A stretch of 64,000 nucleotides of DNA from Gambelia wislizenii (GCA_030847615.1 JAUMIR010000003.1:341634256-341698255), one strand, 5' to 3'. Counted from the first letter of the stretch, positions 12,136 to 24,692 are shown. Notes: generated by a model not told the origin, from the letters alone. Numbers and translations: made by a program.

Positions 12136-13640
12136 GAGGGATGGCAATTTGCAGAAACTGCTGTGGTTCTTCAGTCAGCCCTTCTTTGAAACTGCCTGAT
12201 AGAAGCCCCATGGCTTTCTAACAGTGGTAACAATGACCAGGCAGGGCAGGCGACTGCCTCCTCCCCTTTCATGAGATGGGACTTAGAGGAACCTCTTTCT
12301 CCCTCCCTCCCTCCGAGGAGGGGCTGGAGAGCACCAGTCCTCTGGAGACATGGACACCTTGACGCCATACTGAGATGGGTCCCCCTGCAGGTGGCCTCAA
12401 GATAGGAAGGCTGATTGGTCAGTCTGTTTGCCAGGCCAGCTGCCTCCTTGCCTCAACTCCTTCAGCCAAAGCTCTGTTCTTGCCAACACTGCTACCACTC
12501 CTCCACCTCCATGGAGACATAAGCATCCTCCCCCCCAAAAAAATCACAGTTGAAAAACAGTAATTGTGTGGCTAAGCAACTTTCAGAGTGTGGTTGGGAT
12601 GGCAAAAGTCACAGATGAAGAACAGACAAGCGAGGAAGTGATACTGTGGCAATTCACTTTTGCTTGAGCTAACTGGGAGGGACAAGACCCGGCCCCTTCC
12701 TCCGCTCTCCATCCTTAACTGAGTTAACTGAGTGCAAGTGACTTTTGCCCTTTGTAGTAATGAAAGTAAGCTAAGGATGAAGGGGAAAGGTGGAGAGAGA
12801 AACTAGGACATTTTAAAAGCAAAAGTGGCACAGCAGATTATTAATTGAGACTGTCCCTGCCAAATTGGGATAGTTGGTGGGTAGGCATGAGCTGCCTTTC
12901 CCATCTTTTTTTTTTGTGGGGGGAGGAGAAGCAGAGCCCTTGGCAAGATGCCTGTAAGGATCTGGGGAGTGCTTCTTGGAGGACCCTCAGTTAGTGGGTC
13001 TAGCAAGGAGGATGAGGGTAATGTCAGTGGCCCCCAACAGGATGTCAATCAGAGGAGCTCCTAACAAGCTCAGATGCCCAGTGGTGCAAGCAGGAGGAGA
13101 CAGCAAGTGGATTCTGCATCAGGCAACTGGAGAAGGGGGTGGAGGCAGTGGGGTGGGGGGAAGGGGGAGACAGTGTATGTCTTTTCCCTGAACAAAACTC
13201 TCTGCCAAGTGCAGGAAAGGCAAACACTCAGAAAGAAGCCAATCTCCCTGGGGCAGAAAATGTGTTCTACTTACCCAAAGCAGTTTGGTTTGGTTTATTT
13301 ATATAGAGAAGTATTCCAAGCCACACCTACTTCCCTGCTGCGTCAAGAGTGCAGTCCTCTCTATCAGCTCAAGAGTTTGCTGGTGGCCAGGTGTCCTGTT
13401 TTTCAGGGGTGGTCAGGCGTCCTGTTTTTCAGGGGCCAGTCCTCTCTTTGAAGGCAAATCATTTCCTGATTCAGGTTTTGGGCTACAACTCCCCCAGCTG
13501 CTTGTCAAAGAGCCTTGCTGGATAGATTGGGTGGGAAAGGACAGCAGGCCTTTCTTTTTGCAAGGCAAGATCAGTTAAAGGTTTTTACAAGATGATAGCC
13601 ATCAACCCATTAAATTCAAAATGTAATTGTTATGGGGGGA
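12136..13640. other. Unannotated stretch, moderately GC-rich
   Basis: Slightly higher GC than neighbours, with several short open frames but no recognisable domain, splice pattern or repeat family. I see no gene here. Confidence 0.45.
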
Positions 13641-13904
13641 AAATTCTACCACTGTTTATATATAAAGAAGAATATTATGGACATGCATGTCTTGTCCAAA
13701 ATAAATAAATAAATCATTACGTGGAGCTAAAAACTGCACCACTGATTTCCAAAAGAGATGATGTTAAAAAAACACGACCCACAGTGTTTGATATTATGAC
13801 ATGTTAAAATTGCACCAGAAGCTATGAGGATAGGGGACATGAATGCACCTGCAGAACTTGTTTGGGGCTGCAACCTCATGTATATTATAACATAATATTC
13901 TGAT

Positions 13905-14330
13905 CTGTTTCTAGGATGGAGGACCACCGCTTCCCCAAAATAGTACTCTACGGTGAACTCGCCACGGGTCAGCGTAAGAGGGGCGCCCCAAAAAAGTGAT
14001 ACAAGGACTCCCTGAAACAACATCTCAGGCTCGGCCAAATTGATCACCAACAATGGTCTGCTCTGGCCTCACATCGGGAGGCATGGAGACGCACTATCCG
14101 CAATGCTGCAGCTTTATTTGAGAACTCACGCCGAACAAGTCTTGAAGAGAAACGACAACACAGAAAGAATCACAACCCGGTAACATCACCCAAGGAAACC
14201 TTCTGCTGTGCTTTCTGCAACCGGACTTGTCTATCTCAGATTGGCCTTTCTCATCAGCGCGCTTGCAGAAAATGCGGGATGAGTCCTTCCTGAATCTTCG
14301 TTTGCGAAGAAAAGCCAGAGAGAGAGAGAG
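13905..14330 (+). mobile_element. Zinc-finger LINE, copy 3
   Basis: Starts within the SRMEDHR segment and runs to the end of the protein and 3'UTR: CTTCG-TTTG-CGAAG hairpin, then AAAAGCCAGAGAGAGAGAGAG. A stop at the KKRYKD position (AAAAAGTGA) breaks the frame. The hairpin is a perfect 5-bp stem. Confidence 0.88.
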
Positions 14331-14873
14331 ATTCTGACCTAAAGTTCAAAACAAAACTACAAGTTCAATCAGAGCATCTATTCTTTCTATAAGTAGTTAT
14401 CTTCCTTTCTATAGATATCTATTCTTTCTATAAGTGAGCATATTTATGTTCAAGAAATAATATCATTTAATATAATTTACACAATTCTAGAGGATGATTT
14501 CTTTTGTTTATAAGGTAGTGAAAACAAAAGAAGAAAAGATAGGAAACACTATGAACTGTTGGTTGGCAGGAAATAGAGACACTAGTTGGGAAACATGGGT
14601 TCAGTGGACCAGAAGGGAAAAACAAGAGCTAAATTTGCAATACTGATTTAGGAAAGGGAAAAAAAACCCAACAGGTGAATGTTTGTTTACCGCTCTCTAG
14701 TAATAAAGATTCCTTCTCTTTCAAAAGGATGAGTTATGCTTTTACATTTTTTTATGGCAGAGATCATCAATTCAACTAGGGATACTGAGTTCAGAACAGA
14801 CATGTATCCACCTACTGCAGTTTGATATTTAACATGTTACCTAGTCCCTAGATTCATTGGTAAAGTAGAAGTA
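14331..14873. other. Unannotated stretch
   Basis: AT-rich, with a local near-repeat CTATTCTTTCTATAAGT at about 14370 and 14410; nothing else seen. Confidence 0.45.
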
Positions 14874-15351
14874 CAGCAGGACCCCCGTATCTGCAGGGGA
14901 TTGGTTCCAGGCCCCCCTGCAAATAATGAAATTGATGGATAATAGTGAATGACTCTCCATCGCTATTTGTGCCATGGGAGTGATCCCGGGGGTGAAGGGA
15001 GAAATCTACTCCTCCCCTTCCTTCACCCTGTTGCTATTCTTGCCGCGGGAGCAATCCCGGGGGGTGATCCCAGGGTGAAGGGAGGCAAATATACTGCTCC
15101 CCTCCCTTCGCCCCCGCATCGCCATTCTTGCCATGGGAGCGATCCCAGGGGGCAAAGGGAGGCAGATCTACTCCTTCCCTCCCTTCATGCTCACGTCACC
15201 ATTCCCACCATGGGAGTGATCCTGGGGGGCAATCCCGACGGCGAAGGGAGGCGTGATCTCCTCCTCCCCTCCCTCCCCCGTCCACACCCCCTGCTGTCAC
15301 CATCCACGGATAATTGAATCAGGAGTGATCACGGATGCAGGGGTGCTACTA
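14874..15351 (+). mobile_element. Pogo/Tigger-type TIR element with minisatellite core
   Basis: Left end CAGCAGGACCCCCGTATCTG with TGGTTCCAGGCCCCC just inside; right end GGATGCAGGGGTGCTACT, its imperfect inverse, between TA dinucleotides. This resembles the termini of pogo/Tigger MITEs. The core (about 14955-15300) is four GC-rich units of about 75-85 bp with CCATGGGAGCGATCCCAGGG as the shared element. The 122-codon frame across it follows from the repeat and is not a gene. Confidence 0.78.
14955..15300. repeat. GC-rich minisatellite, about 4 x 80 bp
   Basis: Four diverged direct repeats inside the TIR element, each with a GGGAGYGATCC core followed by GAAGGGAGG and a CTCCTCCCC-like pyrimidine run. 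Confidence 0.75.
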
Positions 15352-16419
15352 TAAAAGGGAAAGGCTGAGATCCTGTATATTTGTTCATTATCTTAGGTAT
15401 GAATTTATCCAGGGCTTGTTCATCTAAATTTGTGGAAACTATGCTTTCCTGTCCATGCTGACGTGACATAGGTAGAGCTGATTATTTCACTATTGATTTG
15501 TATTTTGTGTGCCACTCCCAAATTTGAAGCCTTATTAGACATTTGATAGCAACTACAAGCTTTCAAGTGGTTAATAATAATGAAATAAATTATGTTCAGT
15601 TAAAAATGAATTGAAACTAATTATGTTTGATTCAAAATTGCTTGAAAACACCAAATAACCAAACTGAGAAAAATATGTATGAAAATAGCACCATTAAAAA
15701 CCCATCTTCTCCTTATCAGGCTTTTGAAAATCACTTATAAAGAGCACAGATAAAATCTAGGTAATAATTTCCATCTGTGCTTATGCCAACCATCTACGTT
15801 CTTAAGATCAAATATCACACTCTTTTATCCTTAACAGTGGGAATTACAGCCCACTACATTCCAAGGCAGCAGTTAAATTACAAGAAAAACAGATGTAGCT
15901 GTTGTCTCATCCTTTGGATAACATTCAAAACCGGAAACTCCACTTGTTATAACTGGAGTATGAACCTTGCAACTGACATTTAATGTTATGGGAGGGGACA
16001 TTTTAGCATCAGCTTTCTATGACTTCTTAACCATAGCCATTTCCCCAAATGGGTAAGGATTAAATTAGGATTGTGACTAGAACACTTCTATAACTATTGG
16101 ATTTTATATTTTCAAAAATAGGGGTATCACCCATTAAATAGTTGTATTTCCCAACAGTTCTACGGGTAACTTGAAACCTGCATGATACCAAATACAGCAT
16201 AATCTATTTACATCTACAGTTCTTCCTCCATTCCATCTCAGTGCTCTAACCATGGAGATTTCCTGACTTCAGTATCATCAACCCTTTTGTTCTTCCTTTC
16301 CAGGAGTACACCCAACATGCAAAACTCAGGGTTCAAGAAAGCATAGCCCCACCCAAAGCAGGCTGAATCCCTAACCTGCCTTTTGATTGAACACAACTCT
16401 CTTGGTCCCTCATTCCTAG
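15352..16419. other. Unannotated stretch
   Basis: AT-rich intron-like sequence with no recognised gene or repeat. Confidence 0.45.
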
Positions 16420-17400
16420 TCTCTCTGGCTTTTCTTCGCAAACAAAGATTTAGGAAGGACTCATCCCACGCTTTCTGCAAGCGCGCTGATGACTAAAAAG
16501 GCCAATCCGAGATAAACAAGTCCGTTTGCAGAAAGCACAGGTCTCCTTGGGTGATGTTTCTGGGTTGTGATTCTTTCTGCGTTGTCATTTTCTTCAAGAC
16601 TTGTTCGGCGTGAGTTCTCAAATAAGGCTGCAGCATTGTGGATAGTGCATCTCCATGCCTCCCAATGTGAGGCCAGGGCGGACCACTGTTGGTGATCAAT
16701 TTGGCCGAGCCTGAGATGTTGTTTTAGGGAGTCCTTGTATCGCTTTTTTGGAGCGCCCCTCTTACGCTGACCTGTGGCGAGTTCACCGTAGAGTACTATT
16801 TTTGATAGGTGATGGTCTTCCATCCTAGAAATGTGCCCTGCCCAGCGCAGCTGTGTTCTCAGTATCATGGTTCCAATGCTGGTGATCCCTGCTTGCTCAA
16901 GGACAGCAACATTTGTCACATAGTCAGTCCAGTGTATATTTAGGATTGTGCGTATACAGCACTGATGAAAGCGTTCAAGGAGTCGTAGGTGGTGGCGATA
17001 GGTGACCCATTTTTCAGATCCATAAAGGAGAATAGACAGTACAATGGCTCTATACACACTGATTTTTGTGCTTCGCCTCAGGTGTTTATTACTCCAGACT
17101 CTTTTGTGAAGTCTTCCAAATGTGCTATATGCCTTTGCTAATCTGTGATCGATCTCTTTGTCAATCTTGGCATCTGAGGAGATGATGCCTCCCAGGTAGG
17201 TGAACTGCTGAACGGACTTGAGCACAGATTTGCCGACGGCAATGTGGGGATGGTGGTGTTTGTCCTGTGGTGCAGGCTGGTAAAGAACCTCTGTTTTCTT
17301 CAGGTTGATTTTCAGCCCAAACAGCTCTGCAGCTGTTGCTAAGCAGGATGTTAGGCACTGCAGAGCTGATGCATACCAGTAAGAATGGGTTTTAGCTAAT
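16420..17400 (-). mobile_element. Zinc-finger LINE, copy 4 (longest)
   Basis: A 322-codon minus-strand frame covers the C-terminal third of a non-LTR reverse transcriptase. It holds LFGLKINLKKTEVLYQPAP, then FTYLGGIISSDAKIDKEIDH (thumb), then STKISVYRAIVLSILLYGSE, then LRWAGHISRMEDHHLSKIVL and the degraded zinc finger. The 3' end has the hairpin CTTTG-TTTG-CGAAG (one G-U pair) and AAAAGCCAGAGAGA. It shows what the shorter copies have lost. Clade undecided. Confidence 0.9.
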
Positions 17401-18054
17401 ATCTCATGTTCTCTTTTGTTAAGGAACACTATATTTTTTAATTTGTTTGCATTTTTTAAGCTTATATACTGTGAACAGTTGCTAAGTGAAGTTGTAAAGT
17501 AATTGAGTATGTCATAAACCTACATTGGGCCCAAAATAATTGTGGATGACCTGGCTATGGTTGCTATGGCAGGGACTTTCAAAGAGATAACTGAAAATGA
17601 CTAGGGGAAGAAGCTGTCTTTTGGGGGAATGGTGTCAATAAGTATGATTGGCAGTTAGAAGCTTCATATGGAACACTATTGGTCAGAAGTTCTGGATAAA
17701 GGGGTTCTGATTGGTCAAAGCCATATTAAGAAAGAAAAATAATAGTGAAACAATTGGAAAGTTACTGTTTATTGGCTAAGGAACAGAAGACTACAGTTGA
17801 GGAAAAGGAATGGTGACTGACAAAATAGCTTGGAGCTGGGAAAGAACGCAATTACTGTATTGAATGCAATAAAAGAAAAGTCTAAGAGAAGGCCTAGAAT
17901 CTGGAGAAGGTGGCTGAAGAGAGAAGGCAAACATGTTGTTAGGCTGAGGTAAACCTTCAAATAGGCAGCAGAGGTCTGACCAGAAGGAATTTCATTAAAT
18001 AGTTCTTTTAAAAGAATCATTCTAGAAGTGAGAGGCAACAAAAGAGCAGGGGCC
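17401..18054. other. Unannotated stretch
   Basis: Nothing recognised; A-rich plus strand with no coding evidence. Confidence 0.45.
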
Positions 18055-18290
18055 TACTCACACTATCCAATTATAGCACCATATTCCACTTTAACTGCCA
18101 GGGCAACATCCCATGGAATCCTGGAATATGCAGTTTAGGAAGAAATATTTAGAATTCTTAGCTAGAAAGCTATAGTGCCTCACTAAACTACAAAGCACAG
18201 GTTTCCACAGAGTGTTGCCATGACAGCTAAAGTGATACATGTATAGTGTTGTAATATAGTGTAAATGAGCTCCTCGACAAAGATGAAAAT
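18055..18290. mobile_element. Probable hAT-type MITE
   Basis: The text CTTTAACTGCCAGGGCAACA, CCATGGAATCCTGGAATATG and the later GTTGCCATGACAGCTAAAGT forms an imperfect palindrome typical of reptilian non-autonomous hAT elements. A related sequence is at 50515-50670. Exact ends are not clear. Confidence 0.5.
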
Positions 18291-18371
18291 TACTGTCCAG
18301 CATCTGTTCCCAGTCATAACTGGCTGGGATGTAAAGTTAGGGAATCTGGTCTGATGGAAAAGCTACTGAGA

Positions 18372-18460
18372 CTTTAATGATGTTGTACCTTCAAACTGTT
18401 TGTGGCTTATGGCAACCCTAAGGCAAACTTATTATGGGGTAGCTGGGGAAAATTGCCTAA
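18372..18460 (-). mobile_element. Sauria-type SINE, 3' fragment
   Basis: TTGTACCTTCAAACTGTTTG then GGCTTATGGCAACCCTAAGG is the reverse complement of the SINE 3' end; the 5' half is missing. Confidence 0.7.
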
Positions 18461-21009
18461 GTATTAGGAATGCAAGCCAAGCATATGTGATCATAGTACA
18501 TTTGATCACATGTACATAGTACATAGTACAATCTTATATGAGGATTAGATACATATTTCTTTTTGTAACAATATTCTTTGTAAATATTGCATTACTTTTG
18601 TTTATCTTGTTTACAGTTGTACTGTCAACTCCATGTCATGTCATTAGAATAATCTATTCAATTCTGTAAGGCTGGTTGTTTACTTTAGTGGCAGTGGTTA
18701 AAGATATTACAGTTGAGATAGATCTATGGTAAGGAATTCTACTGCCCTAAGTCTTAAAGTTTTAATAAAGGAAACACAGGCAGGAAAACCTAATGGGATA
18801 GTCTATATGGGTTCCTCCACAACCTTCCTTGAGCCTTTTGACTGATTTAAATTACTCTAAGAGGGTATTTTCCTACACAGTCTATTTTGATATATATCTG
18901 GCTGAGTCTGTTGATGGATTGTTTCTCCAACTTTCTCTTCAGAGAGTCTATTAGAAGATTTATTAAATAGGAGATCAATTTCAGACTCCTCTTCTTGACT
19001 CTTATTCTTTCAGACTACATTTTGAAAACTTGGTAACAATTTATCATTCTCCTCAAACAATACATATTCATTATTTAGCACTGATCTACAAATATCATTT
19101 CCCTGTTTAAAACCCTTTCAATCAATTTACTATTATGGGAACCATACACATCCCAGATTGAATTACAGTACAGACAGTAGGAAGACTTGGACCAAACTTG
19201 CACAGTGATGGTTTCGTTTCAGTTATTTCCATGAAGTTTTCTCTCTCAGCTGACTTGTTAACAATGGGATTACAACATCTGTAATGATGAACTTGCTAAT
19301 GAGATCTCAAATTAAAACTAAATTTCATTAACACTTTAAGAGTGTGTGTGGACTAGGCAGGACTTATTTAAAATTATAGGCTTCTACACTGAAGAATGAT
19401 GGTACTCATTATTTTTGTTCTCTCCATTATGTGTAAAGCGGATTCGTCTCGGGACCATGGTGGGAGCAGAGTTAAAACTCCCCTCTCCCTATGTTACAGT
19501 ACCAATCTGGACCAGGTAAACTGCAACAGTGGTTCAGGGGCATTTGCAGCCATTTTCAGGCAAAAAGAAAAATCACCCAAAAAGTTCAGGAGGCTTTTAG
19601 GGTCTCAGGGCTGCTGATGTTGAAAAGTAGGGCTTGGGATCCATATGCGTAGCCCACAGGCCACACTTCCATCATCCCTAGCTAGAGGATACTAATCAGG
19701 AGCTGATGACAATTGTATGTCTGACAGAGCCTATGTAAGCCAACATGGGCCCAACAAAGAGACACCTTAACCCCTCTTGCTTGGATAGAAGAATAAAACA
19801 GACAACAAAAACAAAACACAGAGGCCTCTTTCCAGTTGCTAGTCCCAACCCACTGAATCAAATGCTGAACAATAATAAACAATTATGTAAGTCCTATGGA
19901 TTTAATGAGTTTACTCTAGATAGATTAGCAATAGGTCTTTGACTAGACCTTAGAACTCCACTGAATTAAATTGCCATTCAAAAACATTTCTAAAAACCTA
20001 GATGAAGGGTAAAACAGAAGGTAAAACTATGCTTATACTTATCAAAATATATGTGCAAATGCTCAATTGTTGATTAAAAAAAATCTAGTTCTTGAGCAAG
20101 ATTAAGGATGCTACATGTTACTGTACTCATTTTATATTTTGCTACATCTGATTCATCCTAGTGCTTCCATCTGAAATAGAAAAGATCCTTTTCAATAGTC
20201 TGATGATTATTTGGCATAATTATTGTAATTGTGTTTGATTTTCATTGCTATCAAAAAACAAACCCATAAGTCCTATTTAGAATAAAGTATATACATGTTC
20301 TTATCTTTGTTTTAAAGTGCCCCCATATCATGGTAATAGCAAAACACACTATATCTTCATTCAATGTACTTTCTTTTAATGTCAGTTTTAAAAAAGAAAA
20401 CTTGCATTGCCACTGTACAATCATAATCTTCCCATAATAAGATGCAGATCTATGTGAACTTGGTATTTAAAAATGAATTTGTGCAAAAACATCATTTGCC
20501 ACTATCAAGTCACACAGAATTCAATATTTACACTGTAACATTTACCCAAGAACAATTACTATTTTCATGGCCTTTTTACACTCCTTACTTGTCCACTGTG
20601 GAATCCTTTCAACTTTCTGATGGTCTTTTAACAACCTACAACCAGTTTTTTCATGAGTAAATATTTAAACCACAACTCTGTTTTAAAAGGTCTGTAGACA
20701 TAGAAAAGATGAAAGCTAGTCCAGAAATTTATAGCTAACTGGGTAATAATCAACTGCTACCCACATTCTGCAGTCCTCATTAACGTCCCAGTCATATCAT
20801 GGGACTTTTGCTCAGGAAATCTGTTTCCCCAGCTTAGCCTCAAGAGCAAACAAAAATTTGCCAAAGTATACACATTGTGATTAATTTATATAGACAGGTA
20901 TTTAATAGTTGTCCCTTTCATCTGTTTAAAATACAAAATTAGCAGTGTAGAATGAAGGGAGTGTTAAGTAAATTACTAGGAACTGTATGCTTTTTAATAG
21001 CTTAGAATT
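18461..21009. other. Long unannotated stretch
   Basis: About 2.5 kb of AT-rich sequence with no recognisable repeat, splice-flanked coding block or RNA. As it is free of obvious young repeats it is a reasonable place to look for conserved non-coding elements by alignment. Confidence 0.45.
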
Positions 21010-21239
21010 AGTTGTCCCTTCATATTCGCTGGGGTTTGGTTCCAGGACCCCCCATGAATACCAAAATCTGTGAATACTCAAATCCCATTATATGCAATGG
21101 CATAGCAAAATGGTGTCCCTTATATAAGATGGCAAAATCAAGGTTTGTTTTTTTGGATTATTATTTTTTAAAGAATATTTTCAAGCCATGAATACTTAAA
21201 TGTGTGGATATGAAATCCGTGGATACGGAGGGACAGCTG
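21010..21239 (+). mobile_element. Pogo/Tigger-type MITE, family A
   Basis: Left end AGTTGTCCCTTCATATTCGC, then GGTTTGGTTCCAGGACCCCC, and right end GGATACGGAGGGACAGCTG in inverse, between TA dinucleotides. About 230 bp, non-coding. Six further copies lie between 46.6 and 53.5 kb. Confidence 0.88.
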
Positions 21240-22723
21240 TATATTCATATTTTATATTATTTTTATATACTATTATATCCATATTTTATTCTATTTTATT
21301 ATTTACATAGTACCAGTATAAATGTATAAGGGATCTCATTGTGCCACACAGCTCATGAAACTGGCCACCAGAGTAGTGAGATTTGCAGCATCTCATTATG
21401 CAAGTGCTGTTTCTATGGTGATCATTTTGTACACAGCGGCATGTACTGGTGTTCCCAGCATTACTTACATTGGAAGGGCTTTTTGCCCCACTTTTTTTGT
21501 TCTATATTGGATTTTCACTATGGTACTTCAAAACCTTTTTTTATACAATGACTACACATAAATAAATTAGAAGGAACTATAGCGTAACTTAGTTATCTAA
21601 CAGTATCAAAATATCAAACAATAATTGGATAACACAATTTGTTATAAGGCATTGTGACAGATCCCCTCTCCAGGCTAACCCCGCAGTTCTAGCCCTTGGA
21701 TGCCTGTCACTCACCTTGACCCTTTCCCCCTCTTAATCCTTCCCTGGATGGGGTACTTGGGCCTCAAGGTGATCCCTATGTGGACCAGTGGATGTGTTAT
21801 TCTGTGGGTTCATGATGGTAAGTGTGACCAGACCCTCTATCAAACTTAATAGGAACAGCCAGACATGCTTACAAATATCAATAAATAAATAAATAAACAA
21901 ATAGAAGTTTATTAAGACACATTTAGATAACACATTCATCCCTGAACTATTTAATCATTTGCAGTTCCCCAAAACCCTATTCACTTCTTCCTGAATGGTT
22001 GGCTGTTCTAACTCTATGCCATCTTCCCCCTCTCTCCCTCTATACAATCTTTTCCATATCTCTCTGCAATCTTATCCTTCTCAACCTTCTGTTAGAGACA
22101 AACCTCAGGTTTGTATTCTTTCTCACCTGTAAGGGGAGATCACAGTGTTCCTTGAGCTGTGATTGGCTGGCACCAACCAGGTTTGCCCAGCTCCTCCCTT
22201 CAACAGGCCTAAGTAATTACAGTTGTATAGATACCTTAAACAATATCGTTCTGTTTGAAATAAGTAGGCAGCAGGTCCTGCATTGCCAATCCCTCCTAAA
22301 CATTGCAAGTATGATCTGCCACAACATGTTGTATGGTGAAGTGCTTGTTTTCTGTTACAGTCAACCATGCCTCCTCTATAATGTCCTATTCCAGTCTTCC
22401 CATGGTTTTCTGGTCACACACCCCATCCCAAATTAGTCTACATCTATGGCCACAGAGCAGTGAGGGTTCCCCTTCCTTTCAGGTTTTTAAACAATGCTCT
22501 TTTCATATTTCTGTAAACCCTGGTCTTTGTTTGATATTGGTCTATTAATACCATTCTCTTGTGTTTAGGTGAATTTGACAAATGCTGCAGCCTTAGTTAC
22601 ACACCTCCATTGAAAGTAGTCCAAAAATCATGCCCACTGAAGCTACCCAAAAGTAACAAAGTGATTTGGTAAGTTCTGCAACTGGGAGGAGCTGTCTGAC
22701 AAGAGGGAGGTTCTCCCTACGTG
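21240..22723. other. Unresolved region; possible old LTR 21650-22420
   Basis: At 21652 TGTGACAGATCCCC opens a block containing, on the minus strand, AATAAACTTC-type polyadenylation sequence near 21910. A GGTCACAC near 22412 could be its other end. No target duplication was found, so I keep it as unresolved. The open frames here show no domain. Confidence 0.3.
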
Positions 22724-22944
22724 CAGGGTCGGCTTAACCAGTCTGCCAAATCAGCATTTGCGGGGGGGGCACCCAGCCACAGGGCCCCACCCAGCCCACC
22801 TGTCCTAAATCTCCTCCTGCAAAAATCTGCTAGCTTAAAAAATACAGCGTCTCCCAAATAGAAAGCGAAACTGATTCTGGAGGGAGTTTGCTATTCACTC
22901 GCCTCCTCCTGCCAGAATCATTGTCAAAAGGCCAGCCAGCCAGG

Positions 22945-23135
22945 AGAAGGTGAGTGTGTGTGTGTGTGTTGTGTGTGAGGGGGGGAGGCATCTCTTTCCT
23001 CCCTCTTCAGAAAGGGCTTCTTTCTTTCTTTCTTTCTTTCTCCCTTCTTTTTCACTTTTTATCCGTCTCTCCCTGCCTGCCTGCCTTCTTTCTTTCTAAC
23101 TTTTTCTTTCTTCCCTTTCCTTCCTTCCACAAAGA
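22945..23135 (+). repeat. (GT)n and (CTTT)n/(CCTT)n simple repeats
   Basis: Short GT run near 22950-22975, then TTTCTTTCTTTCTTTCTT and CCTGCCTGCCTGCC tracts; highly pyrimidine-rich plus strand. Confidence 0.85.
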
Positions 23136-23257
23136 TCCCCTGAATCCATCTTTCCACCTGTTCTTAACATGCCTGTTTTCTCTCCCCTCCCTTCACCCCT
23201 TGGTCTTCTTTAGCTTTCTCCCCTTGCTGCCAACTGAGTTCAACCTGCAAAAGGAAT

Positions 23258-23480
23258 TTGTGTGTGTTTGCCTATGCACCTTCAAGTCATTTTTGACTAA
23301 GGCGAACGTGCCATGGGGTTTTCTAGGCAAGGATTGTTCAAAGGGGGTGTGCCTTTGGCTACCTTTGAGGCTGAGAGAGTGTGACTTGCCCATGGTCACC
23401 CAGTGGGTATTCATGACTGAGTAAGGATTCAAACCCTGATCTTCACAGTCATAGTGCAATGCTGAAATTCTACAACACTC
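23258..23480 (-). mobile_element. Sauria-type SINE nested in hAT element
   Basis: Reverse complement of the SINE body: TTCAAGTCATTTTTGACTAA, then GAGGCTGAGAGAGTGTGACT, then TTGCCCATGGTCACCCAGTG and the box B region GGATTCAAACCC. Confidence 0.85.
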
Positions 23481-23611
23481 TAGCTCTTTTAACAGAAGAA
23501 TATAAAGAACATAAATAAAAAATTGGAGTAATATTACTGGGAACAATGGTTTTATTGTTGTCACTAAAACACACCAGTATCCCATTAGTGTTATGTGAGA
23601 GCCTTTGGGTA

Positions 23612-23760
23612 GAGCAGTGGTTCTTAACCTTTTCTTTACCAGGGACCCCCTTTAAATCTTTTGTTGTCCCAAGACTTAACTCAAGATTTAAAACACTAAT
23701 AATATTAACAATAATAGCTAATAATAATAGCTAACAACAACAGTACAATTACACCATCCA
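23612..23760. mobile_element. Possible second hAT-type fragment
   Basis: CAGTGGTTCTTAACCTTTTC followed by TTTACCAGGGACCCCC is a well-known hAT left terminus. No matching right end found before 24060. Confidence 0.5.
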
Positions 23761-24062
23761 TTAAACTTTCCCTCAGAGGCACTCTTGCTTCTTCCTGCAA
23801 GTTTGTGGCTGGGGTGGATTGAATGGCAATGTGCAGGCCAAGTCAGCCAGCCAGCCAGCCTTTGCCTTGGTTTCTGTCACATGGCTGCTTCACTGCAGGG
23901 AAGAGGTGGGCCAAGCAGCCTCCAAGCCTTTGTGGACCCCTGTGAGGACACTGTGGACCCCAGAGAATGCTGGAAAAGGAACAATGCAACCAGACTGTGA
24001 GAAGGGTGCTGGCAGGGGAATTCTGGGAGGTGTAATCCAAGAGTAACTTTCCCAGGTTCTGA

Positions 24063-24692
24063 ATGCAGCTAGAATCATAGGGCTGGAAGGGACCCCAACA
24101 GCCATCCCATCCAATCGGCTTCTGTCCTGCAGGAACACACCATCAAAGCCCTCACGACAGATGGCCATCCAGCCTCTGCTTTAAAACCTCCAAAGAAGAA
24201 GACTCCACAACACACCAAGGCAGTGTATTCCACTTCCAAACAGCTCTTCCTGTCAGGAGGTTCTTCCTAATATTCAGGTGGAATCTCTTTTCCTGTAGTT
24301 TGAACCCATTGCTCCGTGTCCTAGTCTCTGGAGCAGCAGAAAACAAGCTTGCTCCATCCTCAGTATGACATCCCTTCAAATATTTAAACATGGCTATCAT
24401 GTCACCTCTCAACCTTCTCTTCTCCAGGCTAAGCATACCCAGCTCCCTAAGCCGCTCCTCATAGGGCGTCATGGCTTCCAGACCTCCCACCATCCTTCTC
24501 AGTATTTTTCTTGAATTGTTGTGCCCAGAACTAGAAACAGTATTCCAGGTGAGGTCTGACCAGAGTAGCATACAGTAGCAATATTACTTCCCTTGATCTA
24601 GGCACTATACTCCTATTAATGCAGCCTAGAATCGCATTGGCATTTTTTGCTGCTGCATCACACTGCTAACTCATGTTTAGCTTGCAGTCCAC
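24063..24692 (-). mobile_element. CR1 LINE 3' fragment nested in hAT element
   Basis: Minus-strand frames hold [20 protein letters not shown], then ALFKYLKGC-like and LLTGRAVWKWNTLPW segments. The left edge is the inverted CR1 tail AGAATCATAGGGCTGG. More diverged than the neighbouring CR1. Confidence 0.88.

Noticed and set aside
14949..15317. 122-codon His/Gly-rich frame
   Set aside because: Translation of the 80-bp tandem repeat; no domain.
21650..22420. Second solo LTR
   Set aside because: A TG-like start and a polyadenylation-like signal are present, but no matching end or target duplication.
22954..23424. 156-codon Phe/Leu/Pro-rich frame
   Set aside because: Pyrimidine-rich simple repeats joined to an inverted SINE; not coding.
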